Assembly (NCBI GenBank): GCA_907165275.2
Contig: OU015652.1
Location: forward strand, 1,937,001 to 2,001,000
Source of the DNA: Zygaena filipendulae
Lineage: Eukaryota > Arthropoda > Insecta > Lepidoptera > Zygaenidae
DNA: 64,000 nt
Reading direction: 5' to 3'
The notes under the pieces were generated by a model. The model made no database searches. It was not told the DNA's origin and was given only the letters and a program-made list of their open reading frames with translations. A program made the position numbers and the translations under genes. Shown here piece after piece: positions 12,171 through 22,200 of this stretch. Position 1 is the first letter of the stretch. Every line of letters begins with the position of its first letter.

Positions 12171-12498
12171 CTAGCTGTGCCCCGCGGTTTCACCCGCATG
12201 AAAGATTTTTATACAACTACTTTTTTTCCCGACATCTGAATTCAATGAAACAAAGCCTATATGTAGCTCCAGGCTAAGCTTAATCTTCCTGTGAAAACCG
12301 CATGACAATCGGTTCAGTAGATGCGGAGATTATCGTGAACAGACAGACAGACAGACAAACAGACAGAAAAGAATTTTAAAAACTTTTTTTTGAGCTTGGT
12401 TCTTGGTTGGTCTTCTTTTATCACCCCTCTCAATTTTAGGTAAAAATATTCAATGTACAGAATCGCGGATTCTACTCTTTTATTATATATAGTATAGA
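12171..12498 (-). mobile_element. Non-autonomous Helitron, long subfamily
   Basis: The minus-strand 5' end is TCTATACTATATATAATAAA followed by AGAGTAGAATCCGCG. The 3' end is GCGGGTGAAACCGCGGGG then CACAGCTAG and T. It has an internal (CAGA)n run at 12341-12366. It shares its whole layout with 63167-63478 and with the outer element at 14986-15499. Confidence 0.85.
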
Positions 12499-12612
12499 TA
12501 GTATAGACTAGCTAAGGGCTACCAGTTATATGTATATCAAGACAATATAACAAAAAGACCTAAACAGAAGTATACTTTAAAAGGTAACTTTTTATTTTTT
12601 TCTATTTATTTA

Positions 12613-12972
12613 CTAGCTGTGCCCTGCGGTTTCACCCGCGGTAATTTCGGAGTACCCGCAGGAATTCCGGGATAAAAAGTACCCATGTCACTCAGGATCA
12701 CTTTAGCTTCATATAAGTGCAAGAAATTTCAAAATCGGTTCAGTAGTTCCGGAGATTACAACCTCACGACCTCCAGAGTTTCCGCGGGAATTCCGGAATA
12801 AAGAGTACCCTTTCTCACTCAGGATCATTGTAGCTTTCTATAAGTGAAAGAATTTTCAAAATCGGTTCAGTAGATCCAGAGATTACCCCCTACAACGCCA
12901 CAAACTCACATACTTTTGCTCTTTATACTACTAGTATAGACAAACTTTTGCTCTTTATAATATTTGTATAGA
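12613..12972 (-). mobile_element. Non-autonomous Helitron with internal duplication
   Basis: It runs from minus-strand TCTATACAAATATTATAAAG (ending at 12972) to CACAGCTAG (12613). The middle is duplicated: the segment with TCACTCAGGATCA and AAAATCGGTTCAGTAG appears at about 12650-12770 and again at 12785-12900. The 5'-terminal 30 bases (CTTTTGCTCTTTATA) are also doubled at 12914 and 12944. Confidence 0.8.
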
Positions 12973-13524
12973 TTATTACGACAGTCACGAATTTGACTTT
13001 CATAAATTTTAAATAAGATTTTCTCATTCGTGGCACGAGGTCTGGGGCCGTATTTTCGCCCGAAATACTTTCGAACACGGAATCGCAAGATTACGAAAAG
13101 GTCCTACAATGGAAATATGAAGCAACGCCATCTATTGATTAGTATGTAAAGTGTTTTTAAGTTTGTGTTGCTATTAGTAACGAAATCACAATAAGTTTTA
13201 ATTCCTACTTAGGATCAATTAGAACGCCTCTTGTTTTTTTTTAAATGAAATTTATGATCCAAGATATCCGGTTTCCCGTCGTTTAATAAAATATATTACT
13301 GTGTTTTCGCACAAAATTTGTATGTATACTCTGTATGAATTCGTGTAGTATTTTTTTTTACATACTAATAGTTTGTAGACCTTTGTATTACTTAAATGAT
13401 TTATTACCTACTACTTTGATGGTCTGAGACTGTGTAACTACTGTCTTTCTCACCATAGCTAGTAGTGCTTGAAAAGAACATTTTTTAGAATTAATTTCGC
13501 TTATTAATGACAGCACAGCACTTT
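12973..13524. other. No gene seen
   Basis: AT-rich. A minus-strand open stretch at 12906-13088 overlaps the Helitron end and is not a gene candidate. Confidence 0.5.
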
Positions 13525-13712
13525 TAGTGTAGTGATGAGAAAACCCAGTAAACCTGATTGCTACGCAAGTTGTCGCGGGTTCGATCCCTGCAGCAGTGAC
13601 ACATTTATGTAGGTAACGAAAATTGGTATTTAATAAATATACAACTTAAGCTGTAACTTAAGCTAAGCTAAGCTTGTAAGCTTTTTTCTATTCTATTCTA
13701 TTCTATTTACAA
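13525..13712 (+). mobile_element. tRNA-derived SINE, family S2, with (TTCTA)n tail
   Basis: An excellent B box, GCGGGTTCGATCCCTGC, lies at about 13577-13593. A short body with ACTTAAGCTGTAACTTAAGC follows, and the copy ends in four CTATT units (13686-13710). The A-box region (TAGTGATGAGAAAACCC) is weak. The pentanucleotide tail suggests mobilisation by a LINE with a similar tail. Confidence 0.6.
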
Positions 13713-13931
13713 AATTATAATATTTATAAGTTCATCAGTTGTCTGGTACCTATAAAAGCTCTTAGTTTGCGACCAGAAGGTACTGTGTGATAATGTTTAT
13801 AAATATTTATAAGGACCTACCTAAGCTTTATTTTTTTAATGTTTAAGAAGTTAAGCTTTGCTTACTTCGAGACTAGGTGGCTAGGAGACTAGGTGATTAC
13901 TAAAAGTTGCATAAAAACTTGCTTAAATAGT

Positions 13932-14057
13932 ACATTGTTATCCAAGGGGTGAAAGGAACTCTTTTAGTGCCGAGACGGGGTTTGGCGCCCGAGCGTAGCG
14001 AGGGCGCCAATAGTTCGAGGCACTAAATAAGTTACTTTCTCCCGAGGGTAACACTGT
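13932..14057. mobile_element. Foldback MITE-like element
   Basis: The ends are inverted and imperfect for about 40 bases each: left ACATTGTTATCC, right GGGTAACACTGT. The arms continue inward through GTGAAAGGAACTC / AGTTACTTTC and TTAGTGCC / GGCACTAA. A GC-rich core GGCGCCCGAGCGTAGCGAG then GGCGCC makes its own hairpin at the centre. No clear target duplication. Confidence 0.6.
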
Positions 14058-14985
14058 GCTTTTCATTACGAATGCAAGGAAAGTCAAAATAAAAATAGGA
14101 ATTAGCTAAAGAAAAAATGAGTGAAGATTGGATAGTCGCTTGACGCTTTCCCACCTATTTCTTTTTCTTTGGCCGGCTAGCTATTCAGCCAGTATTTTTT
14201 ATTTACATTGTGGCGACCTAAATTATAATAAAGTCATCTAAAAAAATATTTTCTATAATTATTAAGTATTAATTAAAGAAAATAAAATAATATTATTTAT
14301 ATTTTAATTAATTAATTAGCTTAAGAAAAAATGAGTGAATTTTATTTTAATTAATACCTACTTAAACTTTACGTTATTTCAATTTTACATGGCGCTGGCT
14401 GTATAGAAAGTTGGAACATGGTTCAATAGAAATGTGAAAATAGACCTAGTTTTTTTTTAATAATTTGACAGTTGTCAGTTGAAAGCGATTCTCCCTAGGG
14501 CTGAAAAGAGCTACTTTCAACCCGCTTCTCAGGCAACTTCAGACCTACTTTCCGAGCATGAGTAATGAAAAATTTATTTCACATCTACCTACCAATGCAG
14601 CACGTCTCCTTCACTAGGGGGTCGTCATGCAACACACAGCATCCCTCTTCAATATCGCAACAATGGAGTATCTCCCGCCCCTATTAAGTACAAGTGCACT
14701 TAATAACAAATCGATATTATTGCACCAGCCGGGCCGTGATGACGGCATTGTATCCTTAATTGGAGTATATCGATCACCTCCCAAGCCCTTCTGTTCTCAT
14801 GTTCCCATTGACGCTTGCAATTTTCGCAAATCTATTTAACTACCTAATATTATACAGTAATATTGTATCTATTAAAAGTATTTTTTGTTACATCGGATTG
14901 ATTTTGATATCACATATTTACACGTTTCTTATAAATTCTGCTATTTGAGATTAAGCGAAGTTTTTATGCTCTAATCTATCTTCTA
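14058..14985. other. No gene seen
   Basis: AT-rich. Short overlapping open stretches at 14627-14948 have no domain character. No repeat terminus recognised. Confidence 0.5.
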
Positions 14986-15499
14986 TCTATACAATAATAA
15001 AAGAGTAGAATCCGCGACTGTACATTGAATATTTTTACCAAAAGTTGTGAAGGGGCGATAAGAGTAACCAACCACAAAAAAAAATGTTTTTGAAATAATT
15101 TTGTGTCTATTATTATCTATATACTAGCTGTCCCCCGCGATTTCATCCGCGGTAATTTCGAAGTTTCCGTGGAGGTTGCGGGAAAAAAGTTCCTCGCATT
15201 AGTGCCGGAGTTCCCGCGGGAATTCCGGGATAAAAACTATCCTATCTTTTAAGTTGGACCATATTATAAACGGTTACAAAATTTTATCAAAATCCGTTCA
15301 GTAGTTTCGGAGTCCATCGCGGACAAACGTGACAGGTGATTTATATATTTTAGATTTAGTGTATATATATATTCACAATTAGATTAAGCTTAGCCTTGCG
15401 CAATATATACACTTTGTTTCATTTAAATCGAGTGTCAGGAAAAAAGTTGTCATAATACAAAAATGTTTCCGCGGATGAAACCGCGGGGCATACAGCTAG
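14986..15499 (+). mobile_element. Non-autonomous Helitron, interrupted (outer copy)
   Basis: The 5' end TCTATACAATAATAAAAGAG and the 3' end ATGAAACCGCGGGG then CATACAGCTAG match 63167-63478. The host base after CTAG is C rather than T. The middle is replaced or split by an oppositely oriented Helitron (15124-15354). The internal CTGTCTGTC and ACGGATTTTCATGC block seen at 63290-63350 is missing here, so some sequence was lost around the insertion. Confidence 0.8.
15124..15354 (-). mobile_element. Non-autonomous Helitron nested inside another
   Basis: This minus-strand copy starts TCTAAAATATATAAATCACC and ends in the CCGCGG module and GACAGCTAG. The fragment at 55723-55857 belongs to the same subfamily. 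It lies inside the outer copy 14986-15499, so it is the younger insertion. Confidence 0.8.
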
Positions 15500-15984
15500 C
15501 AGTAAACATATACTGACTTAGTGTAGAATTTCTTGGATATTCTATAAAAAATTAAACAGACCATAAATTATGTCACTCTATGTGGTAGGTAAGTCTAGAC
15601 TGGTGTGTACGTAGGAACAGGAAGCGAATGGGAGTGGTGTCGACGCGACTGTCGTAAGGCGATAGGTACTGGCAGCTCTCGGGTTACTACATATTACCGT
15701 TAGCGTCAATGAGCGTCAATCGAAGACGGTGATTGGTAGGTAATCTATGTATGTATCTACTATTAACATCCATGTTAAAAATCTTAAAAAAAAAATCTTT
15801 TACAAAAAGTGTAACAACTTGAAAAAAAAAAATAAGAAAAAAAATTAAAACATATACCATATTTTATTATTAGGAGGGAATATAAAAAATTGTTAAAATA
15901 CGCTTAAATGTACAGATATCTATTTAAAGATTTAAATAGTTATAGAATATACGAACTCTCGTTGCCTTGTGTTCCCGCATTAAT
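15500..15984. other. No gene seen
   Basis: Contains A-rich runs at 15785-15850. No open frame or repeat terminus recognised. Confidence 0.5.
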
Positions 15985-16700
15985 TCCGATTTGGAAAATT
16001 CTTTTTTTGTTTGAAAGGGTATACTCCCAATTAGGTCCCATTGCCACCAAATCCAGATCTGATGATGGGATCTGGGAGAAATCGAGGGAACTCTTCAAAA
16101 ATTATAGGTACACCTATAGCGATATTTAGATTTTTTATAGTAAATCCTTTATTTGCTTTCGGAAAGTAAAATTTGAAAAAGTGGAATTAATGATGAAGAC
16201 CACAGATGGTCATCAGAACTACTAAATAATAGGTATTTCACAGATTCCGATTCGTTAACTTCAATTTATGCTCGTCATAATGTATAAGGTGAAGTGGAAC
16301 TGATGATGATGTACCAGGAGAACTCCTCAACAATTAACGTCCCTGCGTCGGGAAAAGCAATATTTTGTAAAAGGTGATGAGCAGTTGACATTAGGCTATT
16401 GTAACTTAGAGAAATTACGAACTAACGGCCGCACTCAGAGTTGACTTTAATGATTACTTAGTTAAGTATAGATTTTTAAAACAAAACTGCCGCAATCAGA
16501 GACGTTCAGTAAATTAATGTTAATTGGCATTTAATGAGATGTAATTCAATTAGTTAAATGCCAATTAACATTAATTTATTAAACTTGTCTGATTGCGGCA
16601 GTTTTGTTTTAAAAATCTATACTTAACTATGTAATCATTAAAGTCGACTCTGAGTGCGGCCGTAAGTCACTTAAAAGCGAGAAATAAACAAAATTTTAAC
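15985..16700 (+). repeat. Composite repeat, copy A (single 273-bp unit)
   Basis: Starting at GATTTGGAAAATTC, this copy holds one unit of the repeat that occurs twice at 17458-18003. Then comes a block with CCCTGCGTCGGGAAAAGCAA and ATTTTGTAAAAGG, interrupted at 16433-16665 by a MITE, and it runs directly into the palindrome at 16701. The same order recurs in copy B about 1.47 kb downstream, so this is a direct duplication. Confidence 0.75.
16436..16662. mobile_element. Palindromic MITE, family C, copy 1
   Basis: Nearly the whole element is an inverted repeat, with arms of about 105 bases starting CGGCCGCACTCAGAG. Inside the arms are TTAAGTATAGATTTTTAAAA and GTTAATTGGCATTTAA. TAA flanks both ends (16433-16435 and 16663-16665). 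The paralogous copy B lacks the insert. A TAA duplication fits the TWA preference of PIF/Harbinger-type transposases, though no transposase is present here. Confidence 0.85.
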
Positions 16701-17101
16701 AAAAAAATTAAAACCGACTTCCAAAAACACAAAACTAAAAATCTAAAAATAAAAAGCTAAGAATAACAACGTACCGATTTAATTCAAAAGACAAAAACAC
16801 ACGTAATATTTTTATTGGTTTCTGCTACCACTAATCGGTATGAAGTCGGTGATAAGCCAAATATGGAGGGGGTAGATGGGCTAAGTCAACTCCCGCCACC
16901 AGCTCTTCGTGAGCAGGACAACCCAAGTAGGCAGACACCAGCGGGCTTGTCACCGAATTCAAACCGATCAGTGGTAGCACAAACCAATAATAATATTATG
17001 TGTGTTTTTGTCTTTTGGATTAAATCGGTATGTTGTTATTTTTAGCTTTTTAATTTTAGATTTTTAGTTTTGTGTTTTTGGAAGTCGGTTTTAATTTTTT
17101 T
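16701..17101. repeat. Long palindrome, family D, copy 1
   Basis: Inverted arms of about 170 bases start AATTAAAACCGACTTCC and end GGAAGTCGGTTTTAATT. Further inverted blocks lie inside (ACCGATTTAATTC, TTGGTTTCTGCTACCACT, GAAGTCGGTGATAAGCC). The right arm abuts a Helitron 5' scrap, GCATTTATAATATTAGTAAG, at 17102-17124. An open stretch at 16815-17045 is discussed among the rejections. Confidence 0.75.
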
Positions 17102-17124
17102 GCATTTATAATATTAGTAAGGAT

Positions 17125-17350
17125 AGATTTTGCGATAAGATTTCAAGAGTTGGTAGTTTTTAATTTCAGTTGTGCTACCGCGTTATATTTTTGATAGAGT
17201 TTTGATCATTTTTTCTTGTCCGATTACATTAAGTACACACTTGGATTTCCTTTTTTACATAGTACCTACCTATTGTCGTTTTTATTTAAAAAATAGCGCT
17301 CTTTTTCAGTAGAATACAAGTTCTTAATAAATCAACAAACTGCGTTGATT
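17125..17350. other. No gene seen
   Basis: AT-rich spacer between the two composite repeats. Confidence 0.5.
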
Positions 17351-18580
17351 AACCGACTTCCAAAAAGGAGGAGGTTCTATGTTCGATTGTATGTATGTTT
17401 TTTTTTTTTTTTTTTTTTTTTATGTATGTTCACCGATTACTCGAAGACGGGTGGACCGATTTGAAAAATTCTTTTTTTGTTTGAAAGGGTATACTCCCAA
17501 TTAGGTCCCATTGCCACCAAGTCGGGATCTGATTATGGGATCTTGGAGAAATCGAGGGAACTCTTCAAAAATTATAGGCACACCTATAGCGATTTGGGTA
17601 TTTTTTATAGTAAGTCGTTCATTTGCTTTCGAAAAGCTAAATTTGAAGAACTGGAACTGATGATGAAGACCACAGATGGTCATCGGAACTACTCAACAAT
17701 AATACGTCTTTCAGGGGTCCTAGTTAGAGCGATTTGGAAAATTGTTTTTTTGTTTGAAAGGAGATACTTCCGAATTGGTCACATTGTCACCAAGTCAGGA
17801 TCTGATGGTGGGATCTTGGAGAAATCGAGGGAACTCGTCAAAATTTATAGGCACACCCATGGCGATTTGGGTATTTTTGATAGTAAATCGTTTATTTGCT
17901 TTTGGAAAGTAAAATTTGAAGAAGTGGAACTGATGATGAAGACCGCAGATGGTCATCGAAACTACTAAATAATAGGTATTTCCCAGATTCCGATTCATTA
18001 ACTTTAATTTGGTTTCTAAACAATTTATGTTCGTCATAATGTATATGGTGAAGTGGAACTGATGATGGTGTGCCAGCAGAACTCCTCAAAAATTAACGTC
18101 CCTGCATCGGGAAAAGCAATATTTTGTAAAAGGTTATGAGCAGTTGACAGTAGGCTATTGTAACTTAGATAAATTACAAACCGACTCACTAAAAAGCAAG
18201 AAATAAACAAATTTTTAACAAAAAAATTAAAACCGACTTCCAAAAAAGCTAAAAATAAAAAGCTAAAAATAACAAAATACCGATTTAATCCAAAAGACAA
18301 AAACACACATAATATTATTATTGGTTTGTGCTACCACTGATTGTTATGAAGTCGGTGACAAGCCAAATATGGAGGGGGTAGATGGGCTAAGTCGACTCCT
18401 GCCACCAACTCTTCGTGAGCAGAACAACTCAAGTGGGCAGACACCAGCGGGCTTGTCACCGAATTCAAACCGATCAGTGGTAGCACAAACCAATAATAAT
18501 ATTATGTGTGTTTTTGTCTTTTGGATTAAATCGGTATTTTGTTATTTTTAGCTTTTTTGGAAGTCGGTTTTAATTTTTTT
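17351..18580 (+). mobile_element. Composite repeat, copy B, with 273-bp tandem units
   Basis: It begins AACCGACTTCCAAAAAGGAG and ends GGAAGTCGGTTTTAATT, giving short inverted ends (ACCGACTTCCAAAAA). After a run of 24 T (17398-17421) come two tandem units of exactly 273 bp (starting 17458 and 17731, each with TTTTTTTGTTTGAAAGG and ATGATGAAGACC). Then the CCCTGCATCGGGAAAAGC block follows, and the palindrome at 18220-18580. A similar ACCGACTTCC-type end is at 45596-45627. This family is widespread in moth genomes as far as I recall, but its superfamily is unknown to me. Confidence 0.65.
18220..18580. repeat. Long palindrome, family D, copy 2
   Basis: Same architecture as 16701-17101, 40 bases shorter because the inner arms lack the CACAAAACTAAAAATC segment. 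The interior keeps GGGGGTAGATGGGCTAAGTC and GGGCTTGTCACCGAATTC. Confidence 0.75.
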
Positions 18581-18619
18581 GTTTAATTATATTTTTAAGT
18601 GGGAGTATAACCACAGATA

Positions 18620-18948
18620 ATAGGCTAGTTTCCTGGGTAAAAAAATCAAAATTCTATTTAGTCCGTCAGTTAAGTAATAAAAAAATAAAAGACACGTATT
18701 TTTTGCTTTTTTAAAATAATGAAAGTATGCATAGATAAAGCGCATTAAAGTTTAGGGTGGGGGACTCGTGATGTCACAGCTCGCTATAATGTGCGAACAA
18801 ACTGTAGCGAGGCGTGACGTCATGTGAAATTTCGACTTGATATATCTCCGTTATTTTTTGGTTACATAAAAAAAAAAAATACGTGTCCAATATTTTTTAA
18901 TAATCTACAAAACGGACTTAAAAAAGAAAATTTAGGAAACTAGCCTAT
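18620..18948 (+). mobile_element. MITE family E, copy 1 (TA-flanked)
   Basis: Terminal inverted repeats are ATAGGCTAGTTTCC and GGAAACTAGCCTAT, with TA on each side (18618-18619 and 18949-18950), as for Tc1/mariner-type insertions. Subterminal blocks AGTCCGT..ACACGTATTTTTTG are also inverted. The centre carries TGATGTCA (18769) and TGACGTCA (18815). A near-identical copy in the opposite orientation is at 48251-48577. Confidence 0.85.
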
Positions 18949-18950
18949 TA

Positions 18951-19390
18951 ACATACCTACTACATTAAAGATAACGTATTCAAGTCACGTACTTAGGTTG
19001 AAAATTTAAATGTCCTTCTTACACATGCATTTATAAAAAAAATTAAACTTCTCTTTTGAGCATTACACGTTTTGAAACCACCTATGCCTAGTATTAGAGG
19101 CCGTGAAAAAAGAAGAAATGTCCATTCCAATAATTTTGGTAATTATACGATTATACGAATGTTGCCTCTTTTTAACATACTGGCGCAATTACAAACTTTT
19201 AAGTTAGTTAACTTGTATTTGTATAGTGAGGCAGTGTTAAAAAAGTAATTAAGCGAACTTTAAATGTTAATTCCGATGCATCGGATTTCTGTTTTAAGAC
19301 TTGAAGAAAATGATTGAATCCACATGCTTGCATTTAGGGTTGTCTATGGATATAGGTACGTCACTACAAAAAGCGATTAAACGTTATACA
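18951..19390. other. No gene seen
   Basis: AT-rich, no open frame of note, no recognised repeat terminus. Confidence 0.5.
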
Positions 19391-19594
19391 TCTATAGTCT
19401 AAACTAATATTATAAAGAGGTAAAGTTTGTGAATTGTGAGTTTGTGACGATCTCTGGATCTACATAACCGATTTTATAAATTCTTTCACTTATTGGAACC
19501 TACGGTAGTCTTGAGTGACATAGGGTACTTTTGATCCCGAAATTCCCCCGGGAACTCCAAAATTACCGCGGGAGAAACCACGGGGAACCGCTAG
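19391..19594 (+). mobile_element. Non-autonomous Helitron
   Basis: It starts after A with TCTATAGTCTAAACTAATAT. Internal words are AAAGTTTGTGAATTGTGAG and TCTCTGGATCTAC. It ends GGGAGAAACCACGGGG then AACCGCTAG, followed by T. Confidence 0.8.
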
Positions 19595-20451
19595 TATTAC
19601 TGCAGTACATATAGGTACATTTATGTATCTTGAGAGTGGTGGTTTTCTAACCTTTGTACGGGAGATTAAAATAAACTTACAAAGGCAAGACAACGAGTAT
19701 GACTGTGTTTCTTGAAAATTATAAGAGTGTTATTAATTGGCTATTCATTACGTATTTTTTTCTTATTGAAAAGTTTAATCGCTTTTTTGAACCAATAACT
19801 TAAATTATCACTTAAATTAATAATGACTTTTTTTAAACACTCTCATGAGTTACTTTTACAGTACCTATATGTTTAGGTCTGTCTGTTATATTGTCTTGAA
19901 ATATAACTGGTTAGCCTGTACCAAGAAAGTGTTTTTCAAGAAAACTGTGTAGTTAACTTTTGCAAACTTTTACATTACAGAAAAGCATCATTTGAAAAAA
20001 AAATACTAATATAAGATGCCATAGTTGAATTATAATACTATGTACTGTTATAGTTATAAATGAAGTGTAAAGATTTAATAGGAAGTAAGATATAATATAC
20101 CTATTATGTACATGGTACAAGACACTAGCACGTCAGTAAAAATTAACAAACGATAGCTTGACAACCCTAAGCAGACGATTAAAATAATTACACGTTGCCC
20201 ATAGACTATAGAGCAGTAGTTGGAGAGAGTTTAACGACATCTCGTGTCTTTATTTTATGACTATTTTCATGTCAATACACTGCGTGTGTTAAATGCATTT
20301 TATTCATTAGTTTCTCTGCACTCACCAACACGAATAGAACATTCTTTTATATAGATACAATAGAACAAGACATGTCTTTATTTAAAAAAAGAAATACGTG
20401 AACTTTTATGATAAGTACAGGAGTCGCCATAAAAATAATACTGTTTAGTAT
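19595..20451. other. No gene seen
   Basis: AT-rich; a minus-strand open stretch at 19490-19693 overlaps the Helitron end only. Confidence 0.5.
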
Positions 20452-20488
20452 CAACAAATACCTACGTCATTGAGTGAGGTATTTGTTG
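20452..20488. repeat. 12-bp perfect hairpin
   Basis: CAACAAATACCT (20452-20463) and AGGTATTTGTTG (20477-20488) pair exactly across a 13-base loop. Function unknown. Confidence 0.5.
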
Positions 20489-20825
20489 TATGTGTGTATC
20501 AATCGTTATGGACGTAACATTTAGGTAATAAATTCAATTGATTGATTATATACGATATGATCTTGTACTACTACAGAGAAAGACAGAAGGTTCCTCTTTT
20601 AATAACAGTCGGTAATTAAAGCAATTATGGATCCGTTGTGTGCAGTGTTGTGAAGTGGATTAGATATTATTATTATTGTTGTATTAATTGTGATTATACA
20701 AATTCGTGGATATTATAATATATGGTACTTTATTCATGCAATTCATGTCACTTCACATCGATTCATCAAAAATCTAACGGCAGTCATCTATACCACAGAT
20801 AATATAATACTTAATACGTATACTA

Positions 20826-21018
20826 TCGTTACTAATATTATCTATAAATGAGAAAGTTTTGCGAAGAGTTTGTTTGTTACGCTTTCGCGGCTAAACGGCT
20901 CAACCGATCATCACGACACTTTGCATACACCTTGTCAGCGGTACAGAGAAGGAAATAGGCTACTTTTTATTCAGCAATTCTCACCGGAATACGGGATGAA
21001 TCCGCGGAAACCAGCTAG
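20826..21018 (+). mobile_element. Non-autonomous Helitron
   Basis: It starts TCGTTACTAATATTATCTAT after A. Internal words are GTTTGTTTGTTACGCTTTCG and GGCTCAACCGATCATCACG. It ends ATCCGCGGAAACCAGCTAG, followed by T. The terminal hairpin is partly worn. Confidence 0.8.
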
Positions 21019-21135
21019 TAATATTATAAAGCTGAAGAGTTTGTTTGTTTGTTTGATCCGTTCATTTAACGAGGAAGGCTATATAATATCACGCTACGCA
21101 CGCGTTAAAAGTATCCTATATAACTCATGAACACT
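21019..21135 (+). mobile_element. Second Helitron-like 5' fragment
   Basis: Immediately after the preceding CTAG comes TAATATTATAAAGCTGAAGA, GTTTGTTTGTTTG and CGAGGAAGGCTATATAATA, the start of a different common insect repeat of Helitron type. The 3' part is missing. A related minus-strand fragment is at 32493-32605. Confidence 0.55.
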
Positions 21136-21566
21136 GTAGCTTCATATGGATGAAAGAATAGTACGTTACCTGCCTTTTTTCCTTGCAATATTATCATTGT
21201 GAGTATCCGTATAATATTTCTAAGATACTATTTCTGACTTGGCATTCAACTTAAGGATGCTGGTAGCATAAAACGCTAATAAATTACAACATGCTTAGTT
21301 TTTCTTTACCCACGGTATGTACTTTAGATATCTTTGTATAAGATTTTCTAACAAGTCACACAGGTGTGCTAAATAGAGGTAGGCGGTATTGGAGCATGCA
21401 GTGCGCACACGCAAGTATTTCGCTGGCAAAAGAAACACGCTGCTTGGGTTACCGACTGCCGTACACACAGCTCGGTGTTTATGAGAAAGTCTTCGAAGAA
21501 ATCACACCGTGTGACGTTGGGCTTCAAGTAATGGGAAGTAGCGTCCGACACTTTTATATAACACTT

Positions 21567-21866
21567 GCTGTAGCTGTTCCCGGCGGTTTCAACCGCGTTA
21601 ATTTCGGAGTTCCCGTGGGAATTCCAGGATAAACTATACGAATAAACCTTCTTCTTGTATCGCTCAGCATTCAGCAATATATATTGTTTATTTTATTTTC
21701 CTTGTTCAATACTAACAGGTATTTAACAAATTAAAGATTCAAGTTGCAGGAGTTAACAGTTTTGAAAATGAAGAGCGAAAGATCGCTGAAAACTGCATGA
21801 AAATCCGTTCAGTAGCTTTTGAGTTTATCGCGAACAGTCAGACAGACAGATATTTTGATGAGAGAT
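21567..21866 (-). mobile_element. Non-autonomous Helitron, degraded
   Basis: The minus-strand 3' module is present (TTAACGCGGTTGAAACCGCC, GGGAACAGCTA). The internal end has GACAGACAG, CGATAAACTCA and ACTGAACGGATTTTCATGC, typical of the long subfamily. The terminal CTAG is mutated. Confidence 0.6.
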
Positions 21867-22036
21867 ATAATTTTTCTAATCGCTTCTCTCTTGTGAATTA
21901 AAACTATGAAGTTATGACTGTAACGTGATGCGTGAGATAATGCATGATATGTATCGACGTTACTTGTACAGGCTGTTCTGAAAACCATCCTCATACTGAA
22001 CACAAGTAGATTATTCATAACTAAACTAACATTAAA

Positions 22037-22200
22037 CTAGCTTTTCCCTGCGATCTCACCCGCGGTAATTTTGGAGTTCCCGGAGGCCGGGGGGATTTCG
22101 GGTTACAACACAGCATATGTTACTCAGCGATAATGTAGCATTCTAATGGTGAAATAATTTTTGAAATCGGTTGAGTAATCACAACAAACAAAAATATTAT
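22037..22200 (-). mobile_element. Non-autonomous Helitron, degraded 5' end
   Basis: CTAG is at 22037-22040, with AGCTTTTCCCTGCGATCTC and CACCCGCGGTAATTTTGGAG beyond it on +. The internal GAAATCGGTTGAGTAATCAC is recognisable. The 5' terminus is lost. Confidence 0.65.

Noticed and set aside
17477..17968. 163-codon open frame across the tandem units
   Set aside because: It is internal to a satellite-like repeat, and the opposite strand is also open. Differences between units are almost all non-synonymous, so no coding constraint is visible.
16815..18551. Two homologous 76-codon open stretches inside the family D palindromes (16815-17045 and 18321-18551)
   Set aside because: They lie in inverted-repeat DNA with no ATG start. 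Most differences between the two are amino-acid changing, and the end of each is set by the palindrome arm. Treated as non-coding repeat.
21366..21677. Open frames of 88 and 102 codons on opposite strands
   Set aside because: Both run into the degraded Helitron at 21567, so their 3' or 5' parts are repeat sequence.
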